Source: CAWGXZ01 sp963826695
Lineage (GTDB): Bacteria > Pseudomonadota > Gammaproteobacteria > Burkholderiales > Burkholderiaceae_C
Length of the DNA: 64,000 bases
Assembly (NCBI GenBank): GCA_963826695.1
Contig: CAWGXZ010000003.1
Location: 124,001 to 188,000, forward strand
Direction of reading: 5' to 3'
Positions 19,240 through 29,037 of the stretch are shown here, piece by piece. Numbering within the stretch: the stretch's first letter is position 1; every line of letters starts with the position of its first letter. Position numbers and translations under genes: made by a program. The notes under the pieces are model-generated. The model worked only from the letters and a program-made list of their open reading frames with translations. It made no database searches and was not told where the DNA came from.

Positions 19240-20698
19240 CTACCGCGGCAGGCCCAGTCCGACGCTGGAGATCTGGCCGTTCGCCAGTTCCCGCACGACC
19301 AGCGTTGCGTGGCCCAGGTGCAGGCTGTCGCCAGCCACCGGAGGGCGTCGTATTTCCAGGGCCATCCAGTCACCCAACGACATCGCCTCGTCGGTGGGAA
19401 TGGGCAGGCCGTAGAACTCGCAGACCGCGGCTACCGGCATGAGCGGGTCCAGTACGAAGTCGCGGAAGACGGCACGCCGACCTGTCTCGTCGGTCGGGTC
19501 GGGCATGGCCACGCCCAGGCGGCGCGCTACCAGGCCGATGGTGCTGCCCTGCAGGAGCAGCGACACCAGCACCACGACGAAGGCGATGTTGAAAAGCAGT
19601 CCAGCCTGCGGCGTGCCGGCCATCAGCGGAAACAGCGCCAGGACGATGGGTACGGCACCGCGCAGGCCCACCCAGGCGATGAACCAGGTCTCGCGCGGTG
19701 TGAATCGGAAGGGCAGCAGGCAGAGCCAGACGGCCAGCGGCCGGGCGACAAAGATGAGCGTCATGGCCACCACCAGCCCGGGCCCCAGGTCACCCAGCAC
19801 CTTCGACGGCGTCGCCAGCAGGCCCAGCAGCAGGAACATGCCGGCCTGGGCCAGCCAGGCATGGCCGTCCAGTGCGCCCAGGGTGGGTGCCACCGCTTGC
19901 GCGGCGCGGTTGGCGACGATCAGCCCGAACAGGTAGACGGCGAGGAAACCCGAGCCGCCCAGCAGCCCGGTGGCCGCGAAGACGGACAGCCCACCGGCGC
20001 CGATCAACAGGGCCAGCACGCCGCCCTCGGTGTCGCGCGACGAGACCCGGCGCAGCAACCATGCCATGGCGAAGCCACCCACTGCGCCGACCAGGGCGCC
20101 CCAGCCGAACTGCTGCAGGAAAGACGAGGCCATCGTCGCCCAGGCAGATGACGACGGCGGCCGCGGGCGCGATGAGCGCGATGAAAGCCAGGGTCAGATA
20201 GACGGCCATCGGATCGTTGACGCCCGACTCGATCTCCAGCGTGGCGGCAACGCGCTCGTTCAGCGTCACGCCCGACCGCGTCAGCAGCGCGAACACCGCG
20301 GCGGCGTCGGTGGACCCGACGATGGCGCCGAGCAGCAGTGCCGTCAGCCAGTCCAGGCCGACGAAGACAACGCCGGCCAGCGCGGTGATGCCTGCGCAGA
20401 CCACCACACCCACCGTGGCCAGCAGCGAGGCCGGCCGCAAGCCGGTGCGGAAGGTGGCGTAGGCCGTGCGCAGGCCTCCATCGAGCAGGATCACGGCCAG
20501 CGCCACGTTGCCGACCCAAAAGCTGAGCCGGTAGTCGTCGAACTGGACGCGACCGGGTCCGTCCTCGCCGGCCAGGGTGCCGGCGAGCAGAAAAACGGGC
20601 AGGAACGACAAACCGATGCGAGCCGAAAAAAGACCCGCCAGCACACTGGAGAAGACCAGAACCGCAGCGGCGAGCAAGGGCAGGAAAACGGAATCCAT
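19240..20698 (-). pseudogene. CPA1-type K+(Na+)/H+ antiporter, NhaP2/CvrA-like, one frameshift as given
   Basis: The first part begins MDSVFLPLLAAAVLVFSSV and includes the ion-site region GSTDAAAVFALLTRSG and LEIESGVNDPMAVYLT, which holds the conserved Asp residues. The second part carries WVGLRGAVPIVLALFP and a C-terminal cytosolic tail with GHATLVVRELANGQ. One extra base around 20133-20150 separates them; corrected, the protein is about 485 residues with 12 or so helices. The family exchanges monovalent cations for protons to manage K+ and cell volume. It stands alone on the minus strand. Confidence 0.86.
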
Positions 20699-21105
20699 GG
20701 TCGAGTATCCGGGGTCCGGCGACGCCCCGGCCTGCGACTTCGACCCGGGGCGTTAGCAGGTGCCCGTCGGCATCACGTTGCCGAGGTCAGGCGCCTGCTG
20801 AAGCGCCGCGAGTTGGGCAGACGTTGTTCGCTGCGGTCGCTCAGGTCCCGCGGTCTCGCGGCCTGCACGCGTGTAAGGCAGCGATCATCGACGCGCCGAG
20901 TTCGACGGAGCACGTAGCGAGGGCACGCGACCCGCGCTGCAACAGACTCGCGAAGTCAGGCAGGGCCCCTTCGGCCGAGGTCGCACACCCGCGAGGGCAG
21001 CCGCAGCCGGTTGGCGCACGGCGCCGCGGTGACAGCGGTCCCTGTGCAACTCATGCACCGGTTGCCTCGATCAGGAGACAACGTCGCGACGCTTCACAGC
21101 GAGGG
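20699..21105. other. Intergenic region without recognisable gene
   Basis: About 400 bp between the antiporter start and the end of a Bug receptor gene. Frames crossing it are shadows of neighbouring genes. It should contain the antiporter promoter. I see no RNA gene, repeat or strong terminator. Confidence 0.5.
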
Positions 21106-22068
21106 TCACTGCGGCTCGATTTGCGCCGCGCGGGCGATCGCGGCGTGCTTGGACATCTCGTCGCTGACAAAGCGGCTGAATCGCGCCGGCGACATGGCGC
21201 GCACTTCGATGCCGACGCGGGCGAACGTGCTCAGCACCTCGGGGCTCTGCTGCGCACGCTGCACGTCGGCATTGACGCGCTGCACCACCGCGTCGGGCGT
21301 GCCCGCCGGGGCCCACAGACCGAACCACAGAGCAATGTCGAAGCCCTGAAGTCCCTGCTCGGCGAGGCTCGGGATCTCGGGCGCGAACGCCGACCGCGTC
21401 GCACTCGACACGCCGAGCGCGCGCAGCTTGCCACCCTGGATGTGCGGCAGCGCCGTGCTCATCGACGCCATCGTGAACGCCACCCGGCCCGCCATCACCT
21501 CCTGGATGGCCTCGGGCCCGCCCTTGTACGGCACGTGCAGCAGCTTCACGCCCGCCGCCTGGGCCAGCGCCTCGGCTGCGAAGTGGGTCGAGCTGCCGAC
21601 GCCGACAGAGGCGAACGCGATGTCGCCCGCCCGCGCCCGCGCGGCTGCCAGCACATCGACCAGTTGCCTGTACGGTCCGTCCGGTGCGGTGACCATGACG
21701 TAGGGCGTGACGCCCAGGAACGCCACGCTGACGAGGCTCTTGTGCGGGTCGTAAGGCAGCTTCTTGTAGATGGCCGGATTGGCTGCGTACGAGACCGACT
21801 GCACCAGCAGCGTGTGGCCGTCGGCCGGGCTGTTCACCACCGCCGAGGTGCCGATCAGTCCGCCAGCCCCCGGGCGGTTGTCGACGACGACCTGGTGCTT
21901 CCAGGCCTGGCCGAGAAACTGCGCCACCACGCGGGCGGCGGTGTCGGCACCCGACCCGGGCGTGAGCGGAACGATCAGCTTCACCGCGCCCGTGGGCCAG
22001 GCCTGCGCCCGGACCGGTCCGAATGCGAGCAGGCCTGGCGTGGCCGCCAGCAGCGTGCGGCGGCGCAT
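21106..22068 (-). CDS. Bug-family tripartite tricarboxylate transporter receptor
   Basis: A 320-residue periplasmic binding protein of the TctC/Bug family. The signal peptide MRRRTLLAATPGLLAFG is followed by KLIVPLTPGSGADTAARVVA and NRPGAGGLIGTSAVVNSPADG, then HVPYKGGPEAIQEV. These segments form the carboxylate-binding cleft. Bug proteins usually bind small organic acids; the ligand here is unknown. Its ATG overlaps the stop of the GlcG/HbpS-like gene (TGATG), so the two are translationally coupled. No TctA/TctB membrane genes are in the window. Confidence 0.88.
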   Translation of the reverse strand: MRRRTLLAATPGLLAFGPVRAQAWPTGAVKLIVPLTPGSGADTAARVVAQFLGQAWKHQVVVDNRPGAGGLIGTSAVVNSPADGHTLLVQSVSYAANPAIYKKLPYDPHKSLVSVAFLGVTPYVMVTAPDGPYRQLVDVLAAARARAGDIAFASVGVGSSTHFAAEALAQAAGVKLLHVPYKGGPEAIQEVMAGRVAFTMASMSTALPHIQGGKLRALGVSSATRSAFAPEIPSLAEQGLQGFDIALWFGLWAPAGTPDAVVQRVNADVQRAQQSPEVLSTFARVGIEVRAMSPARFSRFVSDEMSKHAAIARAAQIEPQ

Positions 22069-22556
22069 CACAGCCCATGCTCCTGCCAACGGGCCGAAGG
22101 CTCGGGCGGCTCGGCCCTGAAGCCCGCCGCGCCGATGGCGCCGATGGCGCAGAACTCGTCCTTGTCCGACGCGTCGCCGCTGATGCCGACCGCGCCGATG
22201 GCCTGGCCGCGTTCGTCGACCACCAGCACGCCGCCGGGCGTCGGGATGAAGCGGCCCTGAGAGGCCGTGGCCAGCGCGGCCTGGAAGGTCGGCCGGTCGG
22301 CGAGGCGGTCGCGGATCTGCCGCGTGGCCATGCCCATGCCGAGCGCTGCCCACGCCTTGCCCATGGCGATGTCGTGCCGCAGGATGCCGCAGCCGTCTTC
22401 ACGCTTGAAGCACACGACGTTGCCGCCGGCATCGAGCACCATCACCGCGAGCGGCAGCAGGCCGTGCTGCGCGCGCAGCCGCAAGGCCTCGTCGGTGATG
22501 CGCTCGGCGACGGCCAAGGGCAGACTGGTGTGGACGGAGACGAGTTGCTCGGCCAT
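22068..22556 (-). CDS. GlcG/HbpS family protein
   Basis: A 162-residue single-domain protein. LAVMVLDAGGNVVCFKREDG, GKAWAALGMGMATRQI, PTPGGVLVVDERGQAIGAVGISG and DEFCAIGAI are the repeated marks of the GlcG/HbpS fold. HbpS binds heme and senses redox stress in Streptomyces; the cytoplasmic forms in catabolic operons, as here, have no settled role. It sits between two Bug receptor genes in the intradiol dioxygenase cluster and overlaps the downstream one. Confidence 0.85.
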   Translation of the reverse strand: MAEQLVSVHTSLPLAVAERITDEALRLRAQHGLLPLAVMVLDAGGNVVCFKREDGCGILRHDIAMGKAWAALGMGMATRQIRDRLADRPTFQAALATASQGRFIPTPGGVLVVDERGQAIGAVGISGDASDKDEFCAIGAIGAAGFRAEPPEPSARWQEHGL

Positions 22557-22637
22557 GGGGTGTCCTTTCAGGGGGTGATGGGAAGGGCGCGGTGCGTGCC
22601 TCGCACGCGGCGCTTGCTTGCGGCCGCGCTGGCCGCT

Positions 22638-23597
22638 CTATTCGACCTTGACGCCGATGTCGCGCACGAGCTTGCCCCACTTGGCGACCTCGCTTTCGAT
22701 GTACTGCCCGAGCGCCGGGCGGTCCAGTCGGCGCGCCTCCAGCGACAGGGCGTCGAAGCGCTCGACGACGGGCCTGGCACCGAGGGCCTTGTTGATTTCG
22801 GTGTTGAGCCGGTCGAGCACCTCGGGTGCCACCTTGGTCGGCGCGAAGATGGCGAACCAGGTGTCGGCCTCGAAGCCCGCATAGCCGAGTTCGGCCACGG
22901 TGGGCACGTCGGGCAGTGCCGCGCTGCGCCTGCGCGACATCAGGGCGATCGGCCGGACCTTGCCGGCCTTGGCGAAGGGCACCGCCGGCGGCATGGAGGT
23001 GCTCGCGATCGGCACCTGCCCGCTCACCACAGCGTTGGTGGCCGCCGCCGGCTGGAACGGCACGTGCGCGATGTCGACCTTGGCCAGCGAGCGGAACAGC
23101 CACTCCGCCCCGAGGTGCGTGGTCGTGCCGTTGCCCGAGGAGGCGTAGCTCAGCTTGCCGCCGCGCGCCAGTGCCAGCAACTCGGGCAGGCTGTTCGCCT
23201 TGACGTCGGGGTGCACGTAGATGAGGTTCGGTGTCACGGCGGCCATGGCGACCGGCTGCAGATCGCTCAGCGCGTTGTAGCCGGCGCTGGCGAACAGCGA
23301 CGGATTGACCGCGTACGCCACGCTGTGCACGAGCAGCGTGTAGCCGTCGGCGGGTGCGCGCATCACCATCTGCGTGGCGATGTTGCCGCCCGCACCCGGC
23401 TTGTTCTCGACCACCACGGTCTGACCGAGCGCGACCTGGAGCTGGTCGGCGACGAGCCGCGCCACGATGTCGGTGGAACTGCCTGGCGCAAAGGCGACGA
23501 CGAGCTTGACCGGCTTGTCGGGCCACGCCGCGTGGACCGGTGTGGCGGACAGGGTGAAGGCGGCGACTGCGGCCAGGCCGGCGAGGATGGACTTCAT
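22638..23597 (-). CDS. Bug-family tripartite tricarboxylate transporter receptor
   Basis: A 319-residue periplasmic solute-binding protein. The signal peptide ends VHAA-WPDKPVK. The cleft motifs are VVAFAPGSSTDIVARLVA and NKPGAGGNIATQMVMRAPAD, with HVPFQPAAATNAVV in the middle. It lies between a nitroreductase gene (100 bp upstream) and the GlcG/HbpS gene, so it probably delivers a substrate or product of the aromatic pathway encoded next to it. It shares only family-level similarity with the receptor two genes downstream. Confidence 0.88.
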   Translation of the reverse strand: MKSILAGLAAVAAFTLSATPVHAAWPDKPVKLVVAFAPGSSTDIVARLVADQLQVALGQTVVVENKPGAGGNIATQMVMRAPADGYTLLVHSVAYAVNPSLFASAGYNALSDLQPVAMAAVTPNLIYVHPDVKANSLPELLALARGGKLSYASSGNGTTTHLGAEWLFRSLAKVDIAHVPFQPAAATNAVVSGQVPIASTSMPPAVPFAKAGKVRPIALMSRRRSAALPDVPTVAELGYAGFEADTWFAIFAPTKVAPEVLDRLNTEINKALGARPVVERFDALSLEARRLDRPALGQYIESEVAKWGKLVRDIGVKVE

Positions 23598-23697
23598 GAA
23601 GGGGCTCTCGTGGTGCGGTGGTGCCACGGTCAGCGGGCCGGGCCCGGTGCGCAAGGCGTGTGGCGTGGGTCGATCGAAGGATGGCGAGGACGACGGC

Positions 23698-24303
23698 CTA
23701 TTCGACCTGCCAGACGTCCTCGAAGGCGTGTCGCGGCGACTGCGCGTGCACCGTCTCGCGCCGGCCGTAGCCGAGGTTGCACAGCAGGTTGGTGCGCACC
23801 GTGCTGCCGACCCAGCACAGCGCGTCGACCTTGGCGTGGTCGAAGCCCGACATGGGCCCGCAGTCGAGTCCCAGCAACCGCGCTGCGACGATGAGGTACG
23901 CGGCCTGCATCGAGCTGTTGCGCAGCGCGGTCGACGCCACCAGCTCGGGCCGGTCGGCGAAGTACGCTGCCGCGTCGATCTTGTGGGGGAACACCTTCGC
24001 CAGGGTGGCGGGAAAGTCCAAATCCATACCGATGACGGCGACGACGGGCGCGGACAGTACCTTGTCGCGGTTGCCCGGGTTGACACACGCGGCCAGCGCC
24101 TCGCGGCGTTCGCGCGAAGCCAGCAGTCGAACCCGCATCGGCTGCGAATTCATCGAGGTCGGGCCCCAGCGCACGGCCTCGAACAGACGGCGCAGCAGGT
24201 CCGGCTCGACGGGGCGCTCCAGAAACTGGTGCTGGGTGCGTGCATGCGTGAACGCAAGGTCCAGCGCCGCCTGCGGGTCCATCGGCAGCAGGGCGTCACT
24301 CAT
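23698..24303 (-). CDS. Nitroreductase-family protein, RutE/malonic semialdehyde reductase-like
   Basis: A 201-residue flavoprotein. RRLFEAVRWGPTSMNSQPMR holds the FMN-phosphate contacts of the family, and LLGLDCGPMSGFDHAKVD with CNLGYGRRETVHAQSPR is close to RutE and related 3-hydroxypropionate-forming reductases. RutE uses NAD(P)H to reduce malonic semialdehyde in pyrimidine degradation; the same fold also reduces quinones and nitro groups. Next to an intradiol dioxygenase a quinone or semialdehyde substrate is plausible but unproven. Confidence 0.78.
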   Translation of the reverse strand: MSDALLPMDPQAALDLAFTHARTQHQFLERPVEPDLLRRLFEAVRWGPTSMNSQPMRVRLLASRERREALAACVNPGNRDKVLSAPVVAVIGMDLDFPATLAKVFPHKIDAAAYFADRPELVASTALRNSSMQAAYLIVAARLLGLDCGPMSGFDHAKVDALCWVGSTVRTNLLCNLGYGRRETVHAQSPRHAFEDVWQVE

Positions 24304-24633
24304 GCGGCCGCCTGCAACATGCCGTCCGTCAGGACACGGCAAGCGCCACGGGACGGGCCACGGGCTTCGCCGACCGATGCGACACCCGATGCGAGGCGAG
24401 TCGCCTTGCGCAACACCGCGCCGCGCGCGCTTGCAGCGCCCCGCGCAGCGCGCCTGCCGGCGCGCGCGGCCCCACATCGCACCAGGCAGGCGGGTGCAAG
24501 GCCTTCGGGGCCGGGCTTCAAAACGGTGGGTCTCATGGCGTTCCTTGTCGTCGATCGGTGGCGCGGCGCGTGCGCTTCGGGTGCTGCACGCACGGGTGCA
24601 TGGGCGGTTGCGTGCTGACCGAGGTGGCGCGGC
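24304..24633. other. 330-bp gap inside the catabolic cluster, no gene assigned
   Basis: Between the dioxygenase stop and the nitroreductase start. A minus-strand frame here encodes only Ala/Arg-rich sequence without motifs. GC-rich inverted stretches around 24405-24475 (CGCGCCGCGCGCG type) could fold but have no terminator U-tract. I see nothing convincing. Confidence 0.4.
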
Positions 24634-25503
24634 TCACGGGGCCGGCAGCCGGGTGTCCAGTGGTTCGAGGCGGAAATCGAAGTGCACGTCGAGGTACGGG
24701 CCCGGCATGCCGGCGGCGGCGACCATTGCCGCCTCGCTGCACAGCGTGAACGGCACGCACAGGGGTGCCCGCACACCGAAGACCGCGTCGCGCTCGAGGT
24801 ACGGGTCGTCCGCCGGAAAGATCTCCGTGACCACCGGCCGGTGCCCCGCAGCGGTCACGATGGCGTGGAAGTGCGCCGGCCGCATGCACGTGCGCCCGGC
24901 CTGCTTCAGCAGGCGCCCGACCGGTCCGTCCTCGGGCACCCCGTAAGGTTGCGGTCGCACCGTGCGCACGGTGAACGCACCTTGCGCGTCCGTGCGGAGC
25001 TTGCAGCGCAGGTTGTGCGGGTCCTGCAACGCGTCCTGTTGCGGGTAGAGCGCGTTGTCGGCGTTCTGCCAGAAGTCGATTTCCGCTTGCAGCGGCTCGC
25101 CGTGCGTCGAGCGCACGTGGCCGTGGAACAGGGTCGGCATGCCCGCCTGACCGCCCGCGAGGTCGACGCCGTTGTCACGCCAGTGCGAGTCGTGCACGTG
25201 GAACGGCCCCAGCACGCTGCCCGGCGTGGCGTCGGCCGTGGAATGCAGCAGGTCAACCAGCGAGGACACGCCCAGGATGTCCGACAGCAGGCTGAACTCG
25301 TTGCGTGCGTCGTCGGTGATGCGCGCGCTGTCGGTGAGAAAGCGCAGTGCTGCCCGCCACTCGGCATGCGTGAGCCCCACCTCGCGCACCAGATCGTGCA
25401 GGTGGCGGATCAGGCCGTGCACGAGCACCGCGGAGCGGGCGTCCTGCATCTGAAAGGCATCGGTCACCGCTGCCGTGATCGTCTTCTGGTCCACAGGGTT
25501 CAC
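24634..25503 (-). CDS. Intradiol ring-cleavage dioxygenase, hydroxyquinol/catechol 1,2-dioxygenase-like
   Basis: A 289-residue non-heme Fe3+ enzyme that opens catechol-type rings between the two hydroxyls. The N-terminal helical dimer domain (VRSAVLVHGL-like, then EWRAALRFLTD) comes first. The four iron ligands are visible: Tyr in NALYPQQD, Tyr in QPYGVPEDGPVG, and the two His of RPAHFHAIV. Length and N-terminal domain favour the hydroxyquinol or catechol 1,2-type over protocatechuate 3,4-dioxygenase. It is first in a minus-strand set with a nitroreductase, two Bug receptors and GlcG/HbpS. A 296-bp AT-richer gap separates it from a divergent FAH gene. Confidence 0.88.
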   Translation of the reverse strand: MNPVDQKTITAAVTDAFQMQDARSAVLVHGLIRHLHDLVREVGLTHAEWRAALRFLTDSARITDDARNEFSLLSDILGVSSLVDLLHSTADATPGSVLGPFHVHDSHWRDNGVDLAGGQAGMPTLFHGHVRSTHGEPLQAEIDFWQNADNALYPQQDALQDPHNLRCKLRTDAQGAFTVRTVRPQPYGVPEDGPVGRLLKQAGRTCMRPAHFHAIVTAAGHRPVVTEIFPADDPYLERDAVFGVRAPLCVPFTLCSEAAMVAAAGMPGPYLDVHFDFRLEPLDTRLPAP

Positions 25504-25799
25504 CTCGAAATTGCGCTCGATGGAATTTATCGATGATTGTTAGTTCTGTCAAATTTAATATTACTGTCTGCGCGATCTGTCTGCGCATGGTGAAGAACCA
25601 ACGCGCAATGTTGGCCTGGCGGCAGCCGCGTCAGGTCGAGTCCGTCCTGGGTCGCACGGGCGTGTTGCGTCTCGTGTCTTTCTCACTTCGCAAGCATTTG
25701 CCCGTCAGAACCATGATGGATCAATGGTGTTGAAACGTTTATAGCTTTACCATCTTCATTTAATCGTTTATCGTTCAGGCTTCCATTCCTGGAGAAGCA

Positions 25800-26668
25800 A
25801 TGAGACTGATCAGCTACAAGGCGTCCGGCGTGGCGCAGTGGGGCCTCCTCGACAACGCCGCGGTGATTCCGGCGCGTCTACTCGACGACTCGCTGCCCGA
25901 TTCACTGCTGGCGTTCATCGCAGCGACGGACGATGCGCAGGCCCGGCTGTCGGAACTTCAGGCGCGTGCAACCGGCGCCGAAGCACTCGCACTTTCCGAA
26001 GTCGAGTTGCTGCCGTGCGTGCCCCAGCCGGGCAAGGTGATCTGCCTCGGCGTGAACTACATCGACCACGCCAAGGAAGGCGGCAACCAGATCGGCGACT
26101 ATCCGGCGCTGTTCCTGCGCTGTGCCACGTCCTTGCTGGCGCATGGCGCACCGCTGCAGGTGCCGCAGGTTTCCAGCAAGCTCGACTTCGAAGCCGAGCT
26201 GGCGGTGGTCATCGGCCGGCCCGCACGCTTCGTTGCCGAAACCGATGCGCTCGAGCAGTGTTCGGCTACGCCTGCTTCAACGACGCCACGCTGCGCGATT
26301 ACCAGCGCAAGTCGACCCAGTGGACGATCGGCAAGAACTTCGACGCGACGGGCGCCTTCGGCCCCTGCCTGGTCACGGCGGACGAGCTGCCCGCGGGCTG
26401 CACCGGCCTGCGCATCGAGTCGCGCCTCAACGGTGAGGTGATGCAACGTGCGAATACCGCCGACATGGCGTTCGGTGTGGCGCGGACGATCGCACTGCTT
26501 TCCGAAGCGCTGACGCTCGAGGCGGGCGACGTGATCCTCATGGGCACGCCCGGTGGCGTGGGCTACGCGCGCACACCTCCGGTGTGGATGAAGGCCGGCG
26601 ACACGATCGAGGTCGAGATCGAGGGCATCGGGGTGCTCAGCAACCCGGTGATGGCCTGGGGCGGCTGA
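25800..26668 (+). pseudogene. Fumarylacetoacetate hydrolase family protein, one frameshift as given
   Basis: It starts MRLISYKASGVAQWGLLDN and has KVICLGVNYIDHAKEGG with the family His. After DALEQ a missing base near 26257 breaks the frame; it resumes VFGYACFNDATLRDYQRKST, WTIGKNFDATGAFGPC and VILMGTPGGVGYARTPP. Restored, the protein is about 289 residues. The mix of FAH fold and YQRKSTQW matches acylpyruvate or 2-hydroxyhepta-diene-dioate type hydrolases. It diverges from the dioxygenase operon and is followed by a Bug gene and a GntR gene; it may cleave a ring-opening product. Confidence 0.85.
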
Positions 26669-26874
26669 CCCGTCATGACACCGGGCGCGCGCGCCGCCAG
26701 GCCACATCGCCTGCGCGCTGCGGCCTGGCACCCCGGCACCCATGCGCAGCACCGAACGACACCCAGGGCGCGGCGCACCGCCGCCGATGCGACCGTGGCG
26801 TGCCGGACGCGTGCCTCCACTCCGAATCCCCGGGTGCACGCGCTCGACCCCCGTACCCCTGACTGGAGACTTCC

Positions 26875-27851
26875 ATGCAACGACGTCACTTCATCGCCGC
26901 GACCGCGGCCACCGGCCTGCTGCCCGCGAGCCGCGTCTGGGCGCAGTCGACCAAGGCGATCCGGCTGGTCGTGCCCTTCGCGCCTGCCGGGCCGACCGAC
27001 AGCTTTTCGCGCCTCTACGCCGAGGCGCTCGGCAAGCAGCTGGGGCAGACGGTCGTGGTCGACAACAAGTCGGGCGCCTCGGGTGCGATCGGCTCGCTGG
27101 AGGTCATGCACAGCCCGCCCGATGGCAACACGCTGCTGTTCGGCACCGCGTCCACGCACGCGCTCTACAACCTGATCGAAGCCAAGCCGCGCTACGACGC
27201 GGGCGCGTGACTTCGACTACGTGGCCGCGCTGGGCGGCGCGCCGGTGGCGTTCGCCGTCTCCCCCTCGATGCCCAGGACACTCAAGGGCGTGTTCGATCG
27301 CCGCCCGGGCAGCCCCCGGCAAGTTCAACTACGGCTCGCCCGGCACCGGCACCCTGCTGCACGTGGCGACCGAGCGCCTGCTCAAGCTCGCCGGCGTGCG
27401 CATGAACCACATCCCGTACAAGGGCAGCGGCCCGGCCATGCAGGACCTGATGGGCGGCAGCATCGAGATGGCCGTGGGCACCCTCGGCGGCCTGGTGCCG
27501 TTGCACCGGGATGGCCGGCTGCAATTGCTGGGCGTCGCCACGGGGCAGCGCGTGCCCACGGCGCCCGACATCGCGACCGTGGCCGAGTCCGCAGGTCTTG
27601 CCGAGCCCTTCGAGGCGATGCTCTGGAATGTGGTCGCGGTGCCACGCAACACGCCCGCGGCCGTTCGCGCCCGCCTGGCTGACGCCTCGCGGCGCGCCAT
27701 GAGCGAGCCGGCGCTGATCGCCCGGCTGCAGGAGCAGGGCATGTTCGCCGACCTGCACATCGGCGACGCCTCAGCGACTGCCTTCGTCGCAGCCGAGACC
27801 GCGAAGTGGGGCCCCATCGTCCGCGAACTGAGTGCCAGTCTGAAGCGCTGA
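26875..27851 (+). pseudogene. Bug-family tricarboxylate receptor, two frameshifts as given
   Basis: It starts MQRRHFIAATAATGLLPASR (twin-Arg-like signal), then VVPFAPAGPTDSFSRLYAE and NKSGASGAIGSLEVMHSPPD. An extra base near 27204 creates a stop at 27208-27210; a second extra base near 27300-27316 restores the frame at APGKFNYGSPGTG, followed by HIPYKGSGPAMQDLMGG. With both removed the protein is about 324 residues and complete. It is the third Bug receptor in the catabolic island and probably follows the FAH-family gene in one message. Confidence 0.85.
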
Positions 27852-28079
27852 CCGATCGCAGCGCCGGCGCGCACCGGTGCTCCGCGGCACCACCGCTTCA
27901 GTGGCGCAAGGGGGTCGCCATCCGCAGCACCCGGCGCACGCAGACCGTCTGCCTGCCGTCCGCGGCAGCTCGAAACCGGCTTCGGATGGCAATGCGGCGG
28001 GCTGCCGAGCGGCACGGGTGGCGCCGCGACAGCGCTGGGGACAAGTGGGGGGCCGGCTCCGCCGAGCGGTGCGGCTGAT

Positions 28080-28800
28080 TCAGGCGGCAGGCTGGTCGCG
28101 CGAGCCGTCGGCCACCAGCGATGCCGTGCGCTGGTAGTGCGCCTCGAGTGCCTGCAGCGCCTCGTCGGTGCGTCCGTCGATGACGGCCTGGAAAATCGCG
28201 ACATGTTCGGCGTGCACGTCGCGGTCACTGGAACTTGCGGCCAGCGGCGACCTGACGGTAGCGGTACGACTCTTCGGCCAGCGTGTCGCAGAAATCGCGC
28301 AACCAGCGCGAGGGGCAGCGCGACAGCAACGCGCGGTGGAAGTCGCGGTGCAGCGCTTCCCAGACCGGATTGGTGACGTACGCTGCCGGGTCGAGCGAGC
28401 GCGGCGTGCGCGAAAGCCGGTGCAGCAGCAGCACGAGCCTGTCTTCCATCTCGGCGTCGCGCGCCTCGATCGATTCCCGCAGCGCAATGCTCTCGAGCCG
28501 CACGCGCTCGCGCGTGAGGATCGGCAGCTCGTCCCAGTGCAGGGGCGCGACGCTGAAACCGCGCAGGTCCGCGCGATCGACCCAGCCCTCGGCGGACAGC
28601 CGGCTCAGCGCCTCGCGCAGCGGACTCGCACCCACGCCGTAGCGCTCGACCAGCGCGTCGACGCGCAGCTTGCTGCCCGGCTCAAGCACACCGTGTGCGA
28701 TGTCGGCGCGCAAGCGTTCGTAGACGGCGCTGGCGTGCGTGGCCGACGCCACCCCGCGGGATGACACGACGGAAAGCGAGGGTGTTCTTGCCATGCCCAC
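28080..28800 (-). pseudogene. GntR-family regulator with FCD domain, one frameshift as given
   Basis: The N-terminal GntR winged helix is clear (AVYERLRADIAHGVLEPGSK, YGVGASPLREALSRLSAEGW). The FCD effector domain follows with LHRDFHRALLSRCPSRWL, where the His and Asp residues bind metal in the family. An extra base near 28230-28250 ends the frame early; the other frame continues DRDVHAEHVAIFQAVIDGRT to the true end. Corrected length is about 239 residues. FCD regulators sense small carboxylates, so it is the likely repressor of the adjacent Bug/FAH/dioxygenase genes. Its own start could be either of two nearby ATGs (28800 or 28794). Confidence 0.84.
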
Positions 28801-29037
28801 ATCGTAGACGATCGTCGATTAAATGCTGATAGTCCGGAGTAATCCGACGCCCGTGCCGCGAATGCAGGATCGTTCACGCCAGTCACGCCAGTCTCGCCAG
28901 CAGTCCGCTGTCGCAACTGCATCGCCACGAAGCGCCGCGACAGCTGCCGAGCGCCACTTGCAACGGGTTGGAGGTCCGACACGCGGCGGGAAGAAGCAGG
29001 ACGCTGTCCGCTGGAGCACCCGCTGCGGCACCTCACG

